This document shows positions 37,089 to 46,413 of a stretch of DNA of 64,000 nucleotides, one piece after another. The notes beneath the pieces are model-generated. The model was not told the DNA's origin. It saw nothing but the letters and a program-made list of their open reading frames with translations, and did no database searches. The position numbers and the translations under genes are program-made. Within the stretch, counting starts at the first letter, position 1, and every line of letters starts with the position of its first letter. This stretch comes from Acetatifactor muris (GTDB lineage Bacteria > Bacillota > Clostridia > Lachnospirales > Lachnospiraceae): NCBI RefSeq assembly GCF_024623325.1, contig NZ_JANJZD010000014.1, forward strand, positions 1 through 64,000, written 5' to 3'.

Positions 37089-37556
37089 TCACCGGCCTTC
37101 CTGTGTTTCCGGAGATCCCGTTCCTATGGAAACCGGTTCTATGGGTTCCACTTCAATATTCTCTCTCCCGCTGTTCTGAGTCATGGTGCCGTGGTCTTCC
37201 TGTTCCTCTGTCTGTTCCTCCGCCTGTTCCGCAGCCTGCTCCTCCATACGGCTTCTCACTTCCTCCAATGTCATCTGTTCCAGAATGGCGTCTGCCGCGG
37301 CTGCGGTCTCCTCCGCAGCCTGAATCCCCGCCTCCATATCCTGCTTAAATTGCCGTAAGGCCTCCGCAGTCTCATCCCCTTTTCCGCCCATGAAAAAAAC
37401 GCCCACGGGAATAAACAGCTGTATCAAAATCATAATGCTGACCAGCATTTTCAGATATTTTTCATAAGTCTCCTGGGCCCGGAAATGCAGCAGAGCCTGT
37501 GCACATATCATAAATATTCCCACCCGGCAGATTGCCTGGAAAAAAGAATTCAGCAT
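37089..37556 (-). CDS. spoIIIAF: SpoIIIAF
   Basis: 155 residues with two N-terminal membrane helices (ICRVGIFMICAQALLHF; LKMLVSIMILIQLFIPVGVFFMG), an Ala/Glu helix and a Gln/Glu-rich tail. Shorter than the Bacillus protein (about 206 residues), with a degenerate ring-building domain. Order and spacing in the operon support the call. Confidence 0.88.
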   Translation of the reverse strand: MLNSFFQAICRVGIFMICAQALLHFRAQETYEKYLKMLVSIMILIQLFIPVGVFFMGGKGDETAEALRQFKQDMEAGIQAAEETAAAADAILEQMTLEEVRSRMEEQAAEQAEEQTEEQEDHGTMTQNSGRENIEVEPIEPVSIGTGSPETQEGR

Positions 37557-37569
37557 ATCTTCTCCTTTC

Positions 37570-38607
37570 TCACGCGGTCACCGCGATTGCAATCAGAAAT
37601 AAAAGCATTGCCGTCCCTGTGGTGCGAAGAAGCAGAAGCCCCGCATCGCCGGTCTTGTCCGCACAGGCTGTTATCCTTTTGTCACTGACAATCCCCATAA
37701 AAGCCGCGGCACATTTCAACACCCCGGAAATCACAGCGATCTTCAGCAGCGGCAGCGCACAGAGAAGCAACAGCAAAAGCAGCAGAATCACACCGATGCT
37801 GTTCCGGATTACCACCGCGGACCCCAGTACAAGCTCCGCCACTCCCCCTGCGGCAGCCCCTACGCCCGGAATGGCAGATACCAGCTTCTGAAAGGCGGAA
37901 TTTCTGGCGGAATCCACCACCGGCGCAATCAGTCTCTGAAACACGCCGATTCCCGTGACCACCCCCAGCGCTCCCTTCAGAACCCAGCCGGTCAGCTTCC
38001 CCAAAAACTCTATCAGAAAGCTGAGCTTTTCTTCTATCCAGATGCCATTCACTATGGACAGCATACAAAAGCTGTATATCAGAGGCAGCAGCAGTGCCGA
38101 CAATATATATTCCACACCATATATCACAAACAGCATCAGCTGGCAGGAAGCCCCCGCCGTAATTGCCCCGGAGGAAACGCCCACGGAAAGCAGATAGGCC
38201 GGCACCAGAAGCCTGACAAAAAGCGTAATATTTTCAATGGTCTGGGCGGCCGTATCCGCCGCCTGCTGAAAGCATTTCAGCAAAACCGTGGTAAACAGCA
38301 GATACATAAAATAGAAGCTCATGTCCGCCACCTGACGCTTGTCGAATATTTCCACAAAATGCGTCATCAGAGAAGACACAATTCCCAGCACAACCAGCCA
38401 GATAAAGATATTCTTCATACTTGCAGCCTGTCCCAGGAAATCAGAGATACTTCCCTGAAACAACAAGCCCAGCGCACCGAAAATATCCCCGGACATCACC
38501 TGGGAGAACAATTGCTCCAGACTCAGACTTTTCTCCGGGAAAAGCCTGGCAATTCCCTCCTCCAGCTTATCCAGCCCGTAATCCTGCCAAATAAGATTCA
38601 AATCCAT
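37570..38607 (-). CDS. spoIIIAE: SpoIIIAE integral membrane protein
   Basis: 345 residues from MDLNLIWQDYGLDKLEEG at 38607, with AGGAGG 12 bases upstream; an upstream ATG at 38673 would overlap spoIIIAD. Multiple membrane helices (e.g. IFIWLVVLGIVSSLMTHFV, VILLLLLLLLCALPLLKIAVI) and the conserved loop GGVAELVLGSAVVIRNSIG. Largest membrane component of the SpoIIIA complex. Confidence 0.93.
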   Translation of the reverse strand: MDLNLIWQDYGLDKLEEGIARLFPEKSLSLEQLFSQVMSGDIFGALGLLFQGSISDFLGQAASMKNIFIWLVVLGIVSSLMTHFVEIFDKRQVADMSFYFMYLLFTTVLLKCFQQAADTAAQTIENITLFVRLLVPAYLLSVGVSSGAITAGASCQLMLFVIYGVEYILSALLLPLIYSFCMLSIVNGIWIEEKLSFLIEFLGKLTGWVLKGALGVVTGIGVFQRLIAPVVDSARNSAFQKLVSAIPGVGAAAGGVAELVLGSAVVIRNSIGVILLLLLLLLCALPLLKIAVISGVLKCAAAFMGIVSDKRITACADKTGDAGLLLLRTTGTAMLLFLIAIAVTA

Positions 38608-38647
38608 ACCTGTCACCTGCCTCCTGCTGAGCTTTCCCGGAAGACCG

Positions 38648-39034
38648 TCACAGAAAGCTCTGAATCTGTTCAATCACGGCAAAAAGGATGGGCAGTCCCG
38701 AGAACATCACCGTCAGTTTCCCCAGTATCTCAATCTGCCCGGCCACCGACTGATAGCCGGCGTCTTTGCAGATTCCGGAACTAAACTCGCAGATATATGT
38801 AATTCCGATTACTTTGAGCAATATGGACAGATATTCCTCCGCGCCGTTCAGATAGCCTTTTATCCTGGAAAACTGTGCGGTCACCGCCTCCACCTGACGG
38901 ATACTGAAGAAAAAAATAATCAGCCCCACAGCCAGTCCTATGTAAGTGGCATATTCCGACTTGCTTCCTCTGAACTGTATTGCCAGCAATACTCCCGCAA
39001 TTCCCAGAAAAGCGATTTTAATCAGTACTGTCAC
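38648..39034 (-). CDS. spoIIIAD: SpoIIIAD
   Basis: 128 residues with several membrane helices: MTVLIKIAFLGIAGVLLAIQF, TYIGLAVGLIIFFFSIRQVE. The conserved KVIGITYICEFSSGICKDAGYQSVAGQIE is diagnostic. Membrane component of the SpoIIIA apparatus. Confidence 0.94.
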   Translation of the reverse strand: MTVLIKIAFLGIAGVLLAIQFRGSKSEYATYIGLAVGLIIFFFSIRQVEAVTAQFSRIKGYLNGAEEYLSILLKVIGITYICEFSSGICKDAGYQSVAGQIEILGKLTVMFSGLPILFAVIEQIQSFL

Positions 39035-39104
39035 ATCTGCCTCCTGATTCAGCCGTCACACAGACGGCACAAATTGTCCCAAAAACTGCAATTGGGTAAA
39101 GTCC

Positions 39105-39299
39105 CTATAATGCGAACAATGTCTGTATTGTCTGGAACAGCTCATATATATACGGCACAATCCAGGTAAGCACCAGTATCAGTCCTGCAAGGCTGATCAG
39201 AAAAGCATGTTCCTCTCTGCCGCTGTGTTTCAATATCTGACTCAATATGGTTACCAATATTCCAACCGCCGCTATCTTAAATATCAGACTTACTCCCAT
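39105..39299 (-). CDS. spoIIIAC: SpoIIIAC
   Basis: 64 residues with two membrane helices (IFKIAAVGILVTILSQIL and HAFLISLAGLILVLTWIVPYI). Length and the ILSQILKHSGREEHA loop match the family. It lies between spoIIIAB and spoIIIAD. Confidence 0.94.
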   Translation of the reverse strand: MGVSLIFKIAAVGILVTILSQILKHSGREEHAFLISLAGLILVLTWIVPYIYELFQTIQTLFAL

Positions 39300-39316
39300 G
39301 GCTCCTCACTTATCTT

Positions 39317-39835
39317 TCAAACCAATATCAGAATCAGCAATAATCCCCCCATCGCCCCCAGGCCTACCGCCATTCTGCACCTCTCGGTGTTCTCTCCCGC
39401 CTGCCGTTCTTCCGTGGCGTGGAGAAGCTCCATACTCTGTTCTATTGTGCGCAGCTGCATCTGTCCGTCCGAAAACCCTGTTTTGGCTGTAAACCGCAGA
39501 AAATTTTCCCTGTCCTCCGCCTTTAAGGGCAGCATGGCAAGAATTCCCTCTGTCTCCTCCCGGAAGACCGTCCCGAAAGAGATTCCCGTATTTTCCGCCA
39601 TCCTGTCTCCTATTCTGGCAAACGCCCTGTCAAAGGGAGCGGAGAGATACCTTGCGGCATGTCCGCAGCATTCCGGCAGCGTGGCTCTTCCATAACGGAT
39701 TTCCCCCGCCAGCAGCTCCAGAATGTTCTGCAGCTCCTGTAGTGCTTTTATTCTGCCTGTCAGCTGGTACCGATACCACATTCCCAGCCCCATACAGCCG
39801 CTAAAAATCATACAGCCTCCCAAAATTCTGAACAT
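39317..39835 (-). CDS. spoIIIAB: SpoIIIAB
   Basis: 172 residues. N-terminal helix ILGGCMIFSGCMGLGMWY, the helical body with LQNILELLAGEIRYGRATLPECC, and a C-terminal helix (AVGLGAMGGLLLILILV). Related to type II secretion F-like proteins. It overlaps spoIIIAA by 35 bp. Confidence 0.93.
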   Translation of the reverse strand: MFRILGGCMIFSGCMGLGMWYRYQLTGRIKALQELQNILELLAGEIRYGRATLPECCGHAARYLSAPFDRAFARIGDRMAENTGISFGTVFREETEGILAMLPLKAEDRENFLRFTAKTGFSDGQMQLRTIEQSMELLHATEERQAGENTERCRMAVGLGAMGGLLLILILV

Positions 39836-40766
39836 TCCTCTCCCCCCTTTCTTCCACCTGTTTAATCACGAATTCTCCATTCTCCCGTCCCAGCAGCAGA
39901 AACAGTTCAAACATACGTTCCCAGAAAATTGACTCCCGTCCGAATCTGCGCTCCACGTCCGCTCTGTTCTCCCCGTGTACGGTAGCCAGAATCTTGCACC
40001 CGCAGGCAGATGCCTGTCCCAGGGCTTTCAATTCCCCGTCGCTGCCCAGTTCGTCGATGGCAATCACCTGGGGAGACATGGAGCGCAGCAGCAACAGCAT
40101 CCCCGTCTCTTTCGGACAGCCGTCCAGCACATCCGTGCGCATCCCCATGTCATTCTGAGGTCTTCCCAGGAAAGCCCCCGCCAGCTCGGAGCGCTCGTCC
40201 ACCACGCCCACCGTCATTCCCCTCCCCCAGGTATTTCCGTTGGAAATCTGACGAATCAGGTCCCGCAGCAGTGTCGTCTTCCCGCATCCCGGCGGAGAAA
40301 TAATCAGCGCACTTTTCAGGACTCCCTCTCTGTACATTTCCGGCAGCACCCTGTCTGCGGCGCCCTTCATCTGGTGAGATACCCGAATATTTAAAAAAGC
40401 AATATTTTTTAATGTGCGCACGCTTCCGTCCGCCTCCAGCACGGCTTGTCCCGCCACCCCCACACGATGTCCTCCCGCCACAGTGACAAATCCCCGCCGC
40501 AGTTCCTCCTCGAATGCATAGGGAGAATAATGGCAGATATGCTCCAGCATCTCCTCCAGATCCTTTTCCGTGATTGTCCGGGCCTGCCGGACTGAATCCG
40601 TAAATTCTCCCGAAGCCGTGAGATATCTCTCCCTGCCTTCCATATACAGTATTACAGGTCTGCCGGCCCGCAGCCGGATTTCCTGGATATGTTCCTGCTC
40701 CCTGGCCACCTGCTGCCAGAGCGTGCGGCTGTGAAACGGGAAGAGCTGTAAGATAGAATTTTCCAT
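39801..40766 (-). CDS. spoIIIAA: SpoIIIAA ATPase
   Basis: 321 residues. RecA-like secretion ATPase fold with Walker A ISPPGCGKTTLLRDL (about 155-169), VVDERSELAG and Walker B-like QVIAIDELGSDGE. It is the cytoplasmic motor of the SpoIIIA channel in the mother cell. First gene of the operon, behind a candidate sigma-E promoter. Confidence 0.96.
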   Translation of the reverse strand: MENSILQLFPFHSRTLWQQVAREQEHIQEIRLRAGRPVILYMEGRERYLTASGEFTDSVRQARTITEKDLEEMLEHICHYSPYAFEEELRRGFVTVAGGHRVGVAGQAVLEADGSVRTLKNIAFLNIRVSHQMKGAADRVLPEMYREGVLKSALIISPPGCGKTTLLRDLIRQISNGNTWGRGMTVGVVDERSELAGAFLGRPQNDMGMRTDVLDGCPKETGMLLLLRSMSPQVIAIDELGSDGELKALGQASACGCKILATVHGENRADVERRFGRESIFWERMFELFLLLGRENGEFVIKQVEERGERNVQNFGRLYDF

Positions 40767-40786
40767 TGACCTGTCCTCCTTTCTCC

Positions 40787-40814
40787 AATATATGATGAAA
40801 AGAGAAAGATATTC
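40787..40814 (-). promoter_or_regulatory. Candidate sigma-E promoter of spoIIIA operon
   Basis: Minus strand GAATAT (40809-40814), a 14-bp gap, then CATATATT (40787-40794), 21 bp upstream of the spoIIIAA start. It resembles the sigma-E -35 (ATA core) and -10 (CATACA-T) elements. spoIIIA is a sigma-E operon in model spore formers. Confidence 0.6.
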
Positions 40815-40848
40815 CTCTGAAAAAAAAGTATAGATTTTCTGTTTTCTG

Positions 40849-40857
40849 TGTTATACT
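40849..40857 (+). promoter_or_regulatory. Extended -10 promoter of suf pair
   Basis: TG, one base, TATACT: an extended -10 element 65 bp before the ATPase start, without a clear -35. The leader then contains a small hairpin (about 40889-40909, GCCG-AATA-CGGC) directly before the AGGAGG at 40910-40915. It is divergent from the spoIIIA promoter. Confidence 0.6.
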
Positions 40858-40921
40858 GTAGAAGCAGTAAATTGGCAAATACGCAAAAGCTGCCGAATAC
40901 GGCGGCTTCAGGAGGACACAT

Positions 40922-41644
40922 ATGCTGGAATTACAAAATCTCTGTTTTCAGGTATCCGATGATGCCGACACACAGAAAGAGATTATCAGAGACGTAAGCC
41001 TGACCTTTGAAGATCATGCTTTCATCGCCATAACAGGCCCCAACGGCGGCGGCAAATCCACGCTGGCAAAATTGATTATGGGCATGGAACGGCCCACATC
41101 GGGCAGAATTCTATATAATGGCAGGGATATTACGCAGATGAACATAACGGAAAGAGCCGGTCTGGGCATCAGTTTCGCCTTTCAGCAGCCGGTACGTTTT
41201 AAGGGGATCAAGGTAAGCGATCTGATCCGGCTGGCCGCAGGAGAAAAAATACAGTTTCCCTCTATCTGCGATTATCTGTCAAAAGTAGGCCTTTGCGCCA
41301 GGGACTATGTGAATCGGGATGTGGATGCCAGCCTCTCCGGCGGCGAATTGAAGCGAATTGAAATCGCAACCATCATTGCCCGCAACACCCCTTTATCCGT
41401 TTTTGACGAACCGGAAGCGGGCATCGATCTCTGGAGCTTCAACAATCTGATTCAGGTCTTCGAAGAGATGCATCGGGAAACGGAGAATTCTCTGATCATT
41501 ATCTCTCATCAGGAGAGGATTCTGAATATAGCGGACGAAATCGTGGTGCTGGCGGAAGGGGCTGTGCAGGCCAGAGGACAGCGAAAAGATATCCTGCCCG
41601 AGCTGCTGAAAGGTACGGAAAGCTGTAAATATTTTCAGCGGTAA
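40922..41644 (+). CDS. sufC: SUF-type Fe-S cluster assembly ATPase (SufC/SmsC)
   Basis: 240 residues. Walker A TGPNGGGKSTLAKL (about 38-51), Q-loop FAFQQPVRFKG, signature LSGGELKRIEIA, Walker B LSVFDEPEAGIDLWS, switch ISHQERIL. SufC-like soluble ABC ATPases drive Fe-S scaffold assembly with SufB/D. Only one scaffold gene follows and no SufS or SufU, so this fits the minimal two-component SUF-like system of strict anaerobes. Confidence 0.88.
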   Translation: MLELQNLCFQVSDDADTQKEIIRDVSLTFEDHAFIAITGPNGGGKSTLAKLIMGMERPTSGRILYNGRDITQMNITERAGLGISFAFQQPVRFKGIKVSDLIRLAAGEKIQFPSICDYLSKVGLCARDYVNRDVDASLSGGELKRIEIATIIARNTPLSVFDEPEAGIDLWSFNNLIQVFEEMHRETENSLIIISHQERILNIADEIVVLAEGAVQARGQRKDILPELLKGTESCKYFQR

Positions 41645-41679
41645 CCAAATCAAAAAATCTGAGAAATGAGGAAATCATT

Positions 41680-42597
41680 ATGGACGAGATACAGAAAAAT
41701 CTGCTGGAGCAGGTGGCAGGCCTGCATGAAATGCCTGCCGGCGCCTACAATATCCGCGCCGACGGAAAAAGCGTGGACCGCGCTACCACCGCACATATTG
41801 ATATCGTGACCAAAACGGATAAATCGGGGATTGATATCATCATCAAGCCCGGTACCAGAAAGGAAAGTGTACACATCCCCGTGGTTTTAAGCCAGAGCGG
41901 GCTGACAGAAATGGTTTATAACGATTTCTATGTAGGGGACGATTGCGATGTGACCATTGTAGCCGGGTGCGGCATTCATAACAGCGGTGACAGCGACAGC
42001 CGCCATGACGGGCTTCACAGCTTTTATATAGGTAAAAATTCCCATGTGAAATACGTGGAAAAGCACTATGGCACCGGCGGCGGCAGAGGCGGGCGCATCA
42101 TGAATCCCGAGACAAAGGTGGAACTGGGGGAGAACAGTTTCATGGAAATGGAGACCGTACAGATTAAAGGTGTGGATTCCACCAAAAGGTTTACCGGTGC
42201 AAAGCTGGCGGACGGGGCCAGACTTGTGGTCACAGAAAAGCTGATGACCCACGGCAGTCAGACTGCGGAGACTTCCTTCCAGGTAGACCTGGAGGGAGCG
42301 GAATCCAGTGCGAATATCATCTCCCGCTCCGTGGCGAGAGATGATTCCAGACAGATTTTTTATTCCAAAATCAACGGAAATAACCGCTGCAAAGGACATT
42401 CCGAATGCGATGGCATCATTATGGACAGCGCCAAAATCAGCGCAGTTCCCGAGATAACCGCCAATCATCTGGACGCGGAACTGATTCACGAAGCCGCCAT
42501 CGGCAAGATCGCCGGCGATCAGATCATTAAGCTGATGACGCTGGGCCTGACGGAGGCGGAAGCCGAAGCACAGATTGTCAATGGATTTTTAAAGTAA
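41680..42597 (+). CDS. sufB: SufB/SufD-like scaffold (SmsB)
   Basis: 305 residues, much shorter than Bacillus or E. coli SufB (about 465-495). The beta-helix core ends in the conserved RCKGHSECDGIIMDSAKISAVPEITANHLDAELIHEAAIGKI, where acidic and Cys residues bind nascent clusters and His contacts SufD/SufB. A lone short scaffold plus one ATPase is the minimal form of the system. 35 bp after sufC; a terminator follows. Confidence 0.88.
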   Translation: MDEIQKNLLEQVAGLHEMPAGAYNIRADGKSVDRATTAHIDIVTKTDKSGIDIIIKPGTRKESVHIPVVLSQSGLTEMVYNDFYVGDDCDVTIVAGCGIHNSGDSDSRHDGLHSFYIGKNSHVKYVEKHYGTGGGRGGRIMNPETKVELGENSFMEMETVQIKGVDSTKRFTGAKLADGARLVVTEKLMTHGSQTAETSFQVDLEGAESSANIISRSVARDDSRQIFYSKINGNNRCKGHSECDGIIMDSAKISAVPEITANHLDAELIHEAAIGKIAGDQIIKLMTLGLTEAEAEAQIVNGFLK

Positions 42598-42668
42598 TCT
42601 CTGCAGACTGTTTTATAACGGCAACCATTCAGCGCCCTGTCTGAACTGTTACTTATAACGAATAATTT

Positions 42669-42720
42669 AATACCCTCCGGGACAAGATAGTACAAACTAT
42701 CTGTACCCGAAGGGTATTTT
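42669..42720 (+). terminator. Terminator after suf pair
   Basis: AATACCCT (42669-42676) pairs with AGGGTATT (42711-42718), with inner CGGG/CCCG and AGATAG/CTATCT pairing, followed by a short T-run. It separates the suf pair from nifJ, although some read-through is possible because nifJ starts only 36 bp later. Confidence 0.75.
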
Positions 42721-42755
42721 GCATTATAAAACATTTTAAGAAATGGAGAACTTGT

Positions 42756-45700
42756 ATGCCGGACAAAATGAAAAAAATACAGCGTATAACTCAGACCATG
42801 GACGGCAATCAGGCAGCCGCCCATGTTGCCTATGCCTACAGCGAAACGGCCGCCATTTACCCCATCACGCCCTCCTCTCCCATGGCGGAGCTCTGTGATG
42901 AGTGGGCCGGCGCCGGCAGAAAAAATATATACGGCCTGACACCTGTCATCTCTCAGCTGCAGTCGGAAGCAGGCGCGGCCGGAGCAGTACACGGCGCACT
43001 GCTGGCCGGCTCTCTGGCCGTGACTTTCACAGCCTCTCAGGGACTGCTGCTCATGCTGCCCAACTTATACCGAATCGCCGGAGAATTGCTCCCCGGCGTG
43101 GTTCATGTGGCAGCCAGAACCATCGCCACCCATGCGCTCTCCATCTTCGGAGACCATTCCGACGTCTATGCCTGCCGGCAGACGGGAATGGCCATTTTCT
43201 CGGAGAGCAGCGTTCAGGAGGTCATGGACCTTTCCCCTGCGGCTCATCTGGCAGCCGTGGAAGGCCGAATTCCCTTTCTCAACTTTTTCGACGGTTTCCG
43301 CACTTCCCATGAGCTCCACAAGATACAGGTATGGGACTATGAAACCCTGAAAGAAATGCTGGACAGGAACGCCGTGGAACGGTTCCGCACCGGCTCTCTT
43401 CACCCTTCACACGGAAAGGTATATGGATCGGCCCAGAATCCCGACATTTTCTTTCAGGCCAGGGAAGCATCCAATCCCTGCTACCAGGCACTGCCGGAAA
43501 TCGTGGAACGACAGCTTACCAAAATCAACAGTCGTCTGGGTACTCATTACGGACTCTTCGACTATTACGGCGCTCCGGAAGCGGAACATGTCATCATAGC
43601 CATGGGGAGCGTCTGCGAAACCATAAAAGAATACATTGACAGTGTACCTGATCACAGGTATGGGCTCATCGTTGTCCATCTCTATCGCCCCTTCAGCGGC
43701 AGACATCTGGTGGAAAAGCTGCCGGGAAGTGTGCGGCAGATCACAGTGCTGGACCGCACCAAAGAACCAGGTGCTCCCGGAGAACCTCTGTATCTGGACG
43801 TGGTCGCGGCGCTGACCGGGTGCGGCATTCCCGTCTCCGGTACAGTGCAGACAAAGGCGGCGGCCTCCTGTATCCGCATTTTCTCGGGCCGTTACGGCCT
43901 GAGCTCCAAGGATACTACTCCCGCTCAGATTGCAGCCGTCTATGAAAATCACAGCCAGACACCTTTCACGGTGGGGATCCTGGACGACGTCACGCACCTG
44001 TCTCTCAACGTTCCTGACCTTCAGGACACAGCCCCCGCGGATATTATCTCCTGCAAATTCTGGGGACTGGGCGGAGACGGCACTGTCAGCGCCACCAAAA
44101 ATGCTGTGAAAATCATCGGCAGTCACACGGATATGACAATCCAGGGATATTTTGAATACGATTCCAAGAAATCGAGAGGCCTGACCATCTCTCACCTGCG
44201 TTTCGGGAAGAGTCCTGTCCGCAGTGCCTACCTGATTCACAGGGCTGATTTCGTGGCCTGCCATAACCCTGTCTATCTGCATAAATACCAAATGGTTCAG
44301 GAGCTGAAAGACGGCGGTACTTTCCTGCTGAATTATCATTTCCGCCAAACTGCATCCCGGCTGCAGCGGGACCGGGAACAAAGCGCAGCGACGAAAGGGG
44401 CAACGGAACAGGCAACAGAACAGATAAGGGAGTTGGAATCCTACCTGCCCAAGTCCATGAAAGCCTATCTGGCAGAACATCACATCCGTCTCTTTGTCAT
44501 CGATGCGTTGGGTATAGGCAAAGAAATCGGATTGAACAGCAAAATCAGCACCATTCTCCAGGCGGCCTTTTTTGCAGTATCCGGACTTCTGGAATCTGAA
44601 AAGGCAAAACAGTGGATGGTGGAAGCGGCGGAGAAAAGTTACGGAAGAAGCGGCGGAAATATCCTGGAAATGAACAGACAGGCCATTGAGCGCGGACTCA
44701 CTGAAGTAATTGAAGTCAAAGTGCCGGAGGGCTGGAGGCATTCTGCAGACGACCCGGACGCAGCAGCCGCTCTGGATAATACCCCTCTGCCAGACCGGCC
44801 GGAAATGATGGATTTCGTCCGTCACATCCAGCAGCCGGTTACTGACCAGAGGGGCGACAGCCTTCCCGTATCCGCCTTCCTTCCCTATGCTGACGGCTAC
44901 ACGCCGCCCGGAAGTACGGCCCATGAAAGACGGGGTGTGGCCACGGAGATTCCCGTCTGGAAACCGGAAAACTGTATCCAGTGCACCCGCTGTTCCTATG
45001 TCTGCCCCCATGCGGTAATCCGCCCTGCGGCACTGACCGAAGAACAGCTTGCCGACGCCCCGGAAGGTATGAAAAGCCTTCCCATGTTCGGAATGGAGGG
45101 CTATTCCTTTGCCATTACTGTCTCCCGCACCGACTGTACCGGCTGCGGCACCTGCGCCGCAATCTGCCCGGGCAGGCCGAAGAAGCCCGGAGAAGAACCA
45201 TCCAAGGCTCTGGAAATGGTACCTGTAACCAAACTGGAAGACGGGGAAGATTCCTCCGACGCACAGGCTGTCTTCGACTATTGTAAGCCTCTCCTTCCCT
45301 GTAAAGAAGCCGCAGACAAATTCCGTCCGGACACCTTAAAGGGAAGCCAGTTCCTGCGCCCTCTCCTGGAATTTTCGGGGGCCTGCGCCGGCTGTGGAGA
45401 AACCGCCTATGTGAAACTGCTGACCCAGCTTTTCGGCAGTCGGATGTATATTGCCAACGCCACAGGCTGCAGTTCCATCTGGGGGAATTCCGCACCCTCC
45501 TGCGCATACGCGCTGGACGGACAGGGACATGGTCCCGCCTGGTCCAATTCCCTGTTCGAGGACGCGGCAGAATTCGGTTACGGTATGCTGATGGCCAGGG
45601 AAGCGGCGGACAGGCGCAGTGCGGACGGCCACAGAGATACGCTCACCATCCAGTGGATAGTGGGCGGAGACGGATGGGCTTACGACATTGGATTCAGCGG

Positions 45701-46337
45701 CCTGGACCATGTGCTGGCAAGCGGCAAAAACATCAATATCCTGGTCCTTGACACAGAAGTCTACTCCAACACCGGCGGTCAGGCATCCAAGGCGACGCCC
45801 ATTGGTTCCACGGCTAAATTCGCCGTGGGCGGCAAGCAGACCGCTAAAAAAGATCTGGCATCCATGGCCATGACTTACGGCAATGTGTATGTGGCGCAAG
45901 TCGCTCTGGGCGCGGACCTGAACCAGACCATACGCGCCATTACGGAGGCCGCGGCCTACCCGGGCCCCTCCCTGGTTATTGCCTATGCCACCTGTATCGC
46001 CCACGGTATCCGCGCGGGAATGGGCAGCACACCTCACGAGGCGAAAAAGGCCGTGGACGCAGGCTATTTCCATCTCTTCCGCTTTCATCCGGCACTGCGG
46101 GAACAGAACAAAAATCCCTTTATACTGGACAGCGGAGAGCCAAAGCTTGACTATAATGAATTTCTGGAGGGCGAAATCCGCTATGGCGCGCTGAAACGCA
46201 GCCGTCCCGAAGAAGCGGAGGCACTGTTCCGGAAGGCTGCGGCACAGGCTAAGAAGAAATATCAATATCTGAAGGGCCTGGAGGCACTGTATGCACCTGA
46301 ACCTGGAGAAAGCCCGGATGCACAGCAGCATTTATAA
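42756..46337 (+). CDS. nifJ: Pyruvate:ferredoxin (flavodoxin) oxidoreductase
   Basis: 1193 residues, a complete single-chain PFOR. N-terminal domain with ETAAIYPITPSSPMAE; CoA/domain III regions; a two-4Fe-4S ferredoxin domain (CIQCTRCSYVCPHAV about 741-755 and CTGCGTCAAICPGRPKKPG about 797); C-terminal thiamine diphosphate domain with GDGWAYDIGFSGLDH and DTEVYSNTGGQ, plus the extra cluster Cys (SGACAGCGET). It converts pyruvate and CoA to acetyl-CoA, CO2 and reduced ferredoxin, central to fermentation. GGAG seven bases before the ATG. Confidence 0.98.
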   Translation: MPDKMKKIQRITQTMDGNQAAAHVAYAYSETAAIYPITPSSPMAELCDEWAGAGRKNIYGLTPVISQLQSEAGAAGAVHGALLAGSLAVTFTASQGLLLMLPNLYRIAGELLPGVVHVAARTIATHALSIFGDHSDVYACRQTGMAIFSESSVQEVMDLSPAAHLAAVEGRIPFLNFFDGFRTSHELHKIQVWDYETLKEMLDRNAVERFRTGSLHPSHGKVYGSAQNPDIFFQAREASNPCYQALPEIVERQLTKINSRLGTHYGLFDYYGAPEAEHVIIAMGSVCETIKEYIDSVPDHRYGLIVVHLYRPFSGRHLVEKLPGSVRQITVLDRTKEPGAPGEPLYLDVVAALTGCGIPVSGTVQTKAAASCIRIFSGRYGLSSKDTTPAQIAAVYENHSQTPFTVGILDDVTHLSLNVPDLQDTAPADIISCKFWGLGGDGTVSATKNAVKIIGSHTDMTIQGYFEYDSKKSRGLTISHLRFGKSPVRSAYLIHRADFVACHNPVYLHKYQMVQELKDGGTFLLNYHFRQTASRLQRDREQSAATKGATEQATEQIRELESYLPKSMKAYLAEHHIRLFVIDALGIGKEIGLNSKISTILQAAFFAVSGLLESEKAKQWMVEAAEKSYGRSGGNILEMNRQAIERGLTEVIEVKVPEGWRHSADDPDAAAALDNTPLPDRPEMMDFVRHIQQPVTDQRGDSLPVSAFLPYADGYTPPGSTAHERRGVATEIPVWKPENCIQCTRCSYVCPHAVIRPAALTEEQLADAPEGMKSLPMFGMEGYSFAITVSRTDCTGCGTCAAICPGRPKKPGEEPSKALEMVPVTKLEDGEDSSDAQAVFDYCKPLLPCKEAADKFRPDTLKGSQFLRPLLEFSGACAGCGETAYVKLLTQLFGSRMYIANATGCSSIWGNSAPSCAYALDGQGHGPAWSNSLFEDAAEFGYGMLMAREAADRRSADGHRDTLTIQWIVGGDGWAYDIGFSGLDHVLASGKNINILVLDTEVYSNTGGQASKATPIGSTAKFAVGGKQTAKKDLASMAMTYGNVYVAQVALGADLNQTIRAITEAAAYPGPSLVIAYATCIAHGIRAGMGSTPHEAKKAVDAGYFHLFRFHPALREQNKNPFILDSGEPKLDYNEFLEGEIRYGALKRSRPEEAEALFRKAAAQAKKKYQYLKGLEALYAPEPGESPDAQQHL

Positions 46338-46381
46338 AAATTCAAAATCGGGTTCCCACCCTTTTCTTTGTCCGGATATCT

Positions 46382-46410
46382 GACGGGGCCGCCTTTATGG
46401 CGGCTCCGTT
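46382..46410. terminator. Convergent hairpin between nifJ and hydrolase
   Basis: GACGG-G-GCCGCC, loop TTTAT, GGCGGC-T-CCGTT. It lies between two converging genes and 4 bp beyond the hydrolase stop. T-runs are weak on both sides, so termination is likely but unproven. Confidence 0.6.
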
Positions 46411-46413
46411 CCA

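Noticed and set aside
43407..45011. 534-residue minus-strand frame opposite nifJ
   Set aside because: Shadow frame produced by the codon bias of nifJ; no family features.
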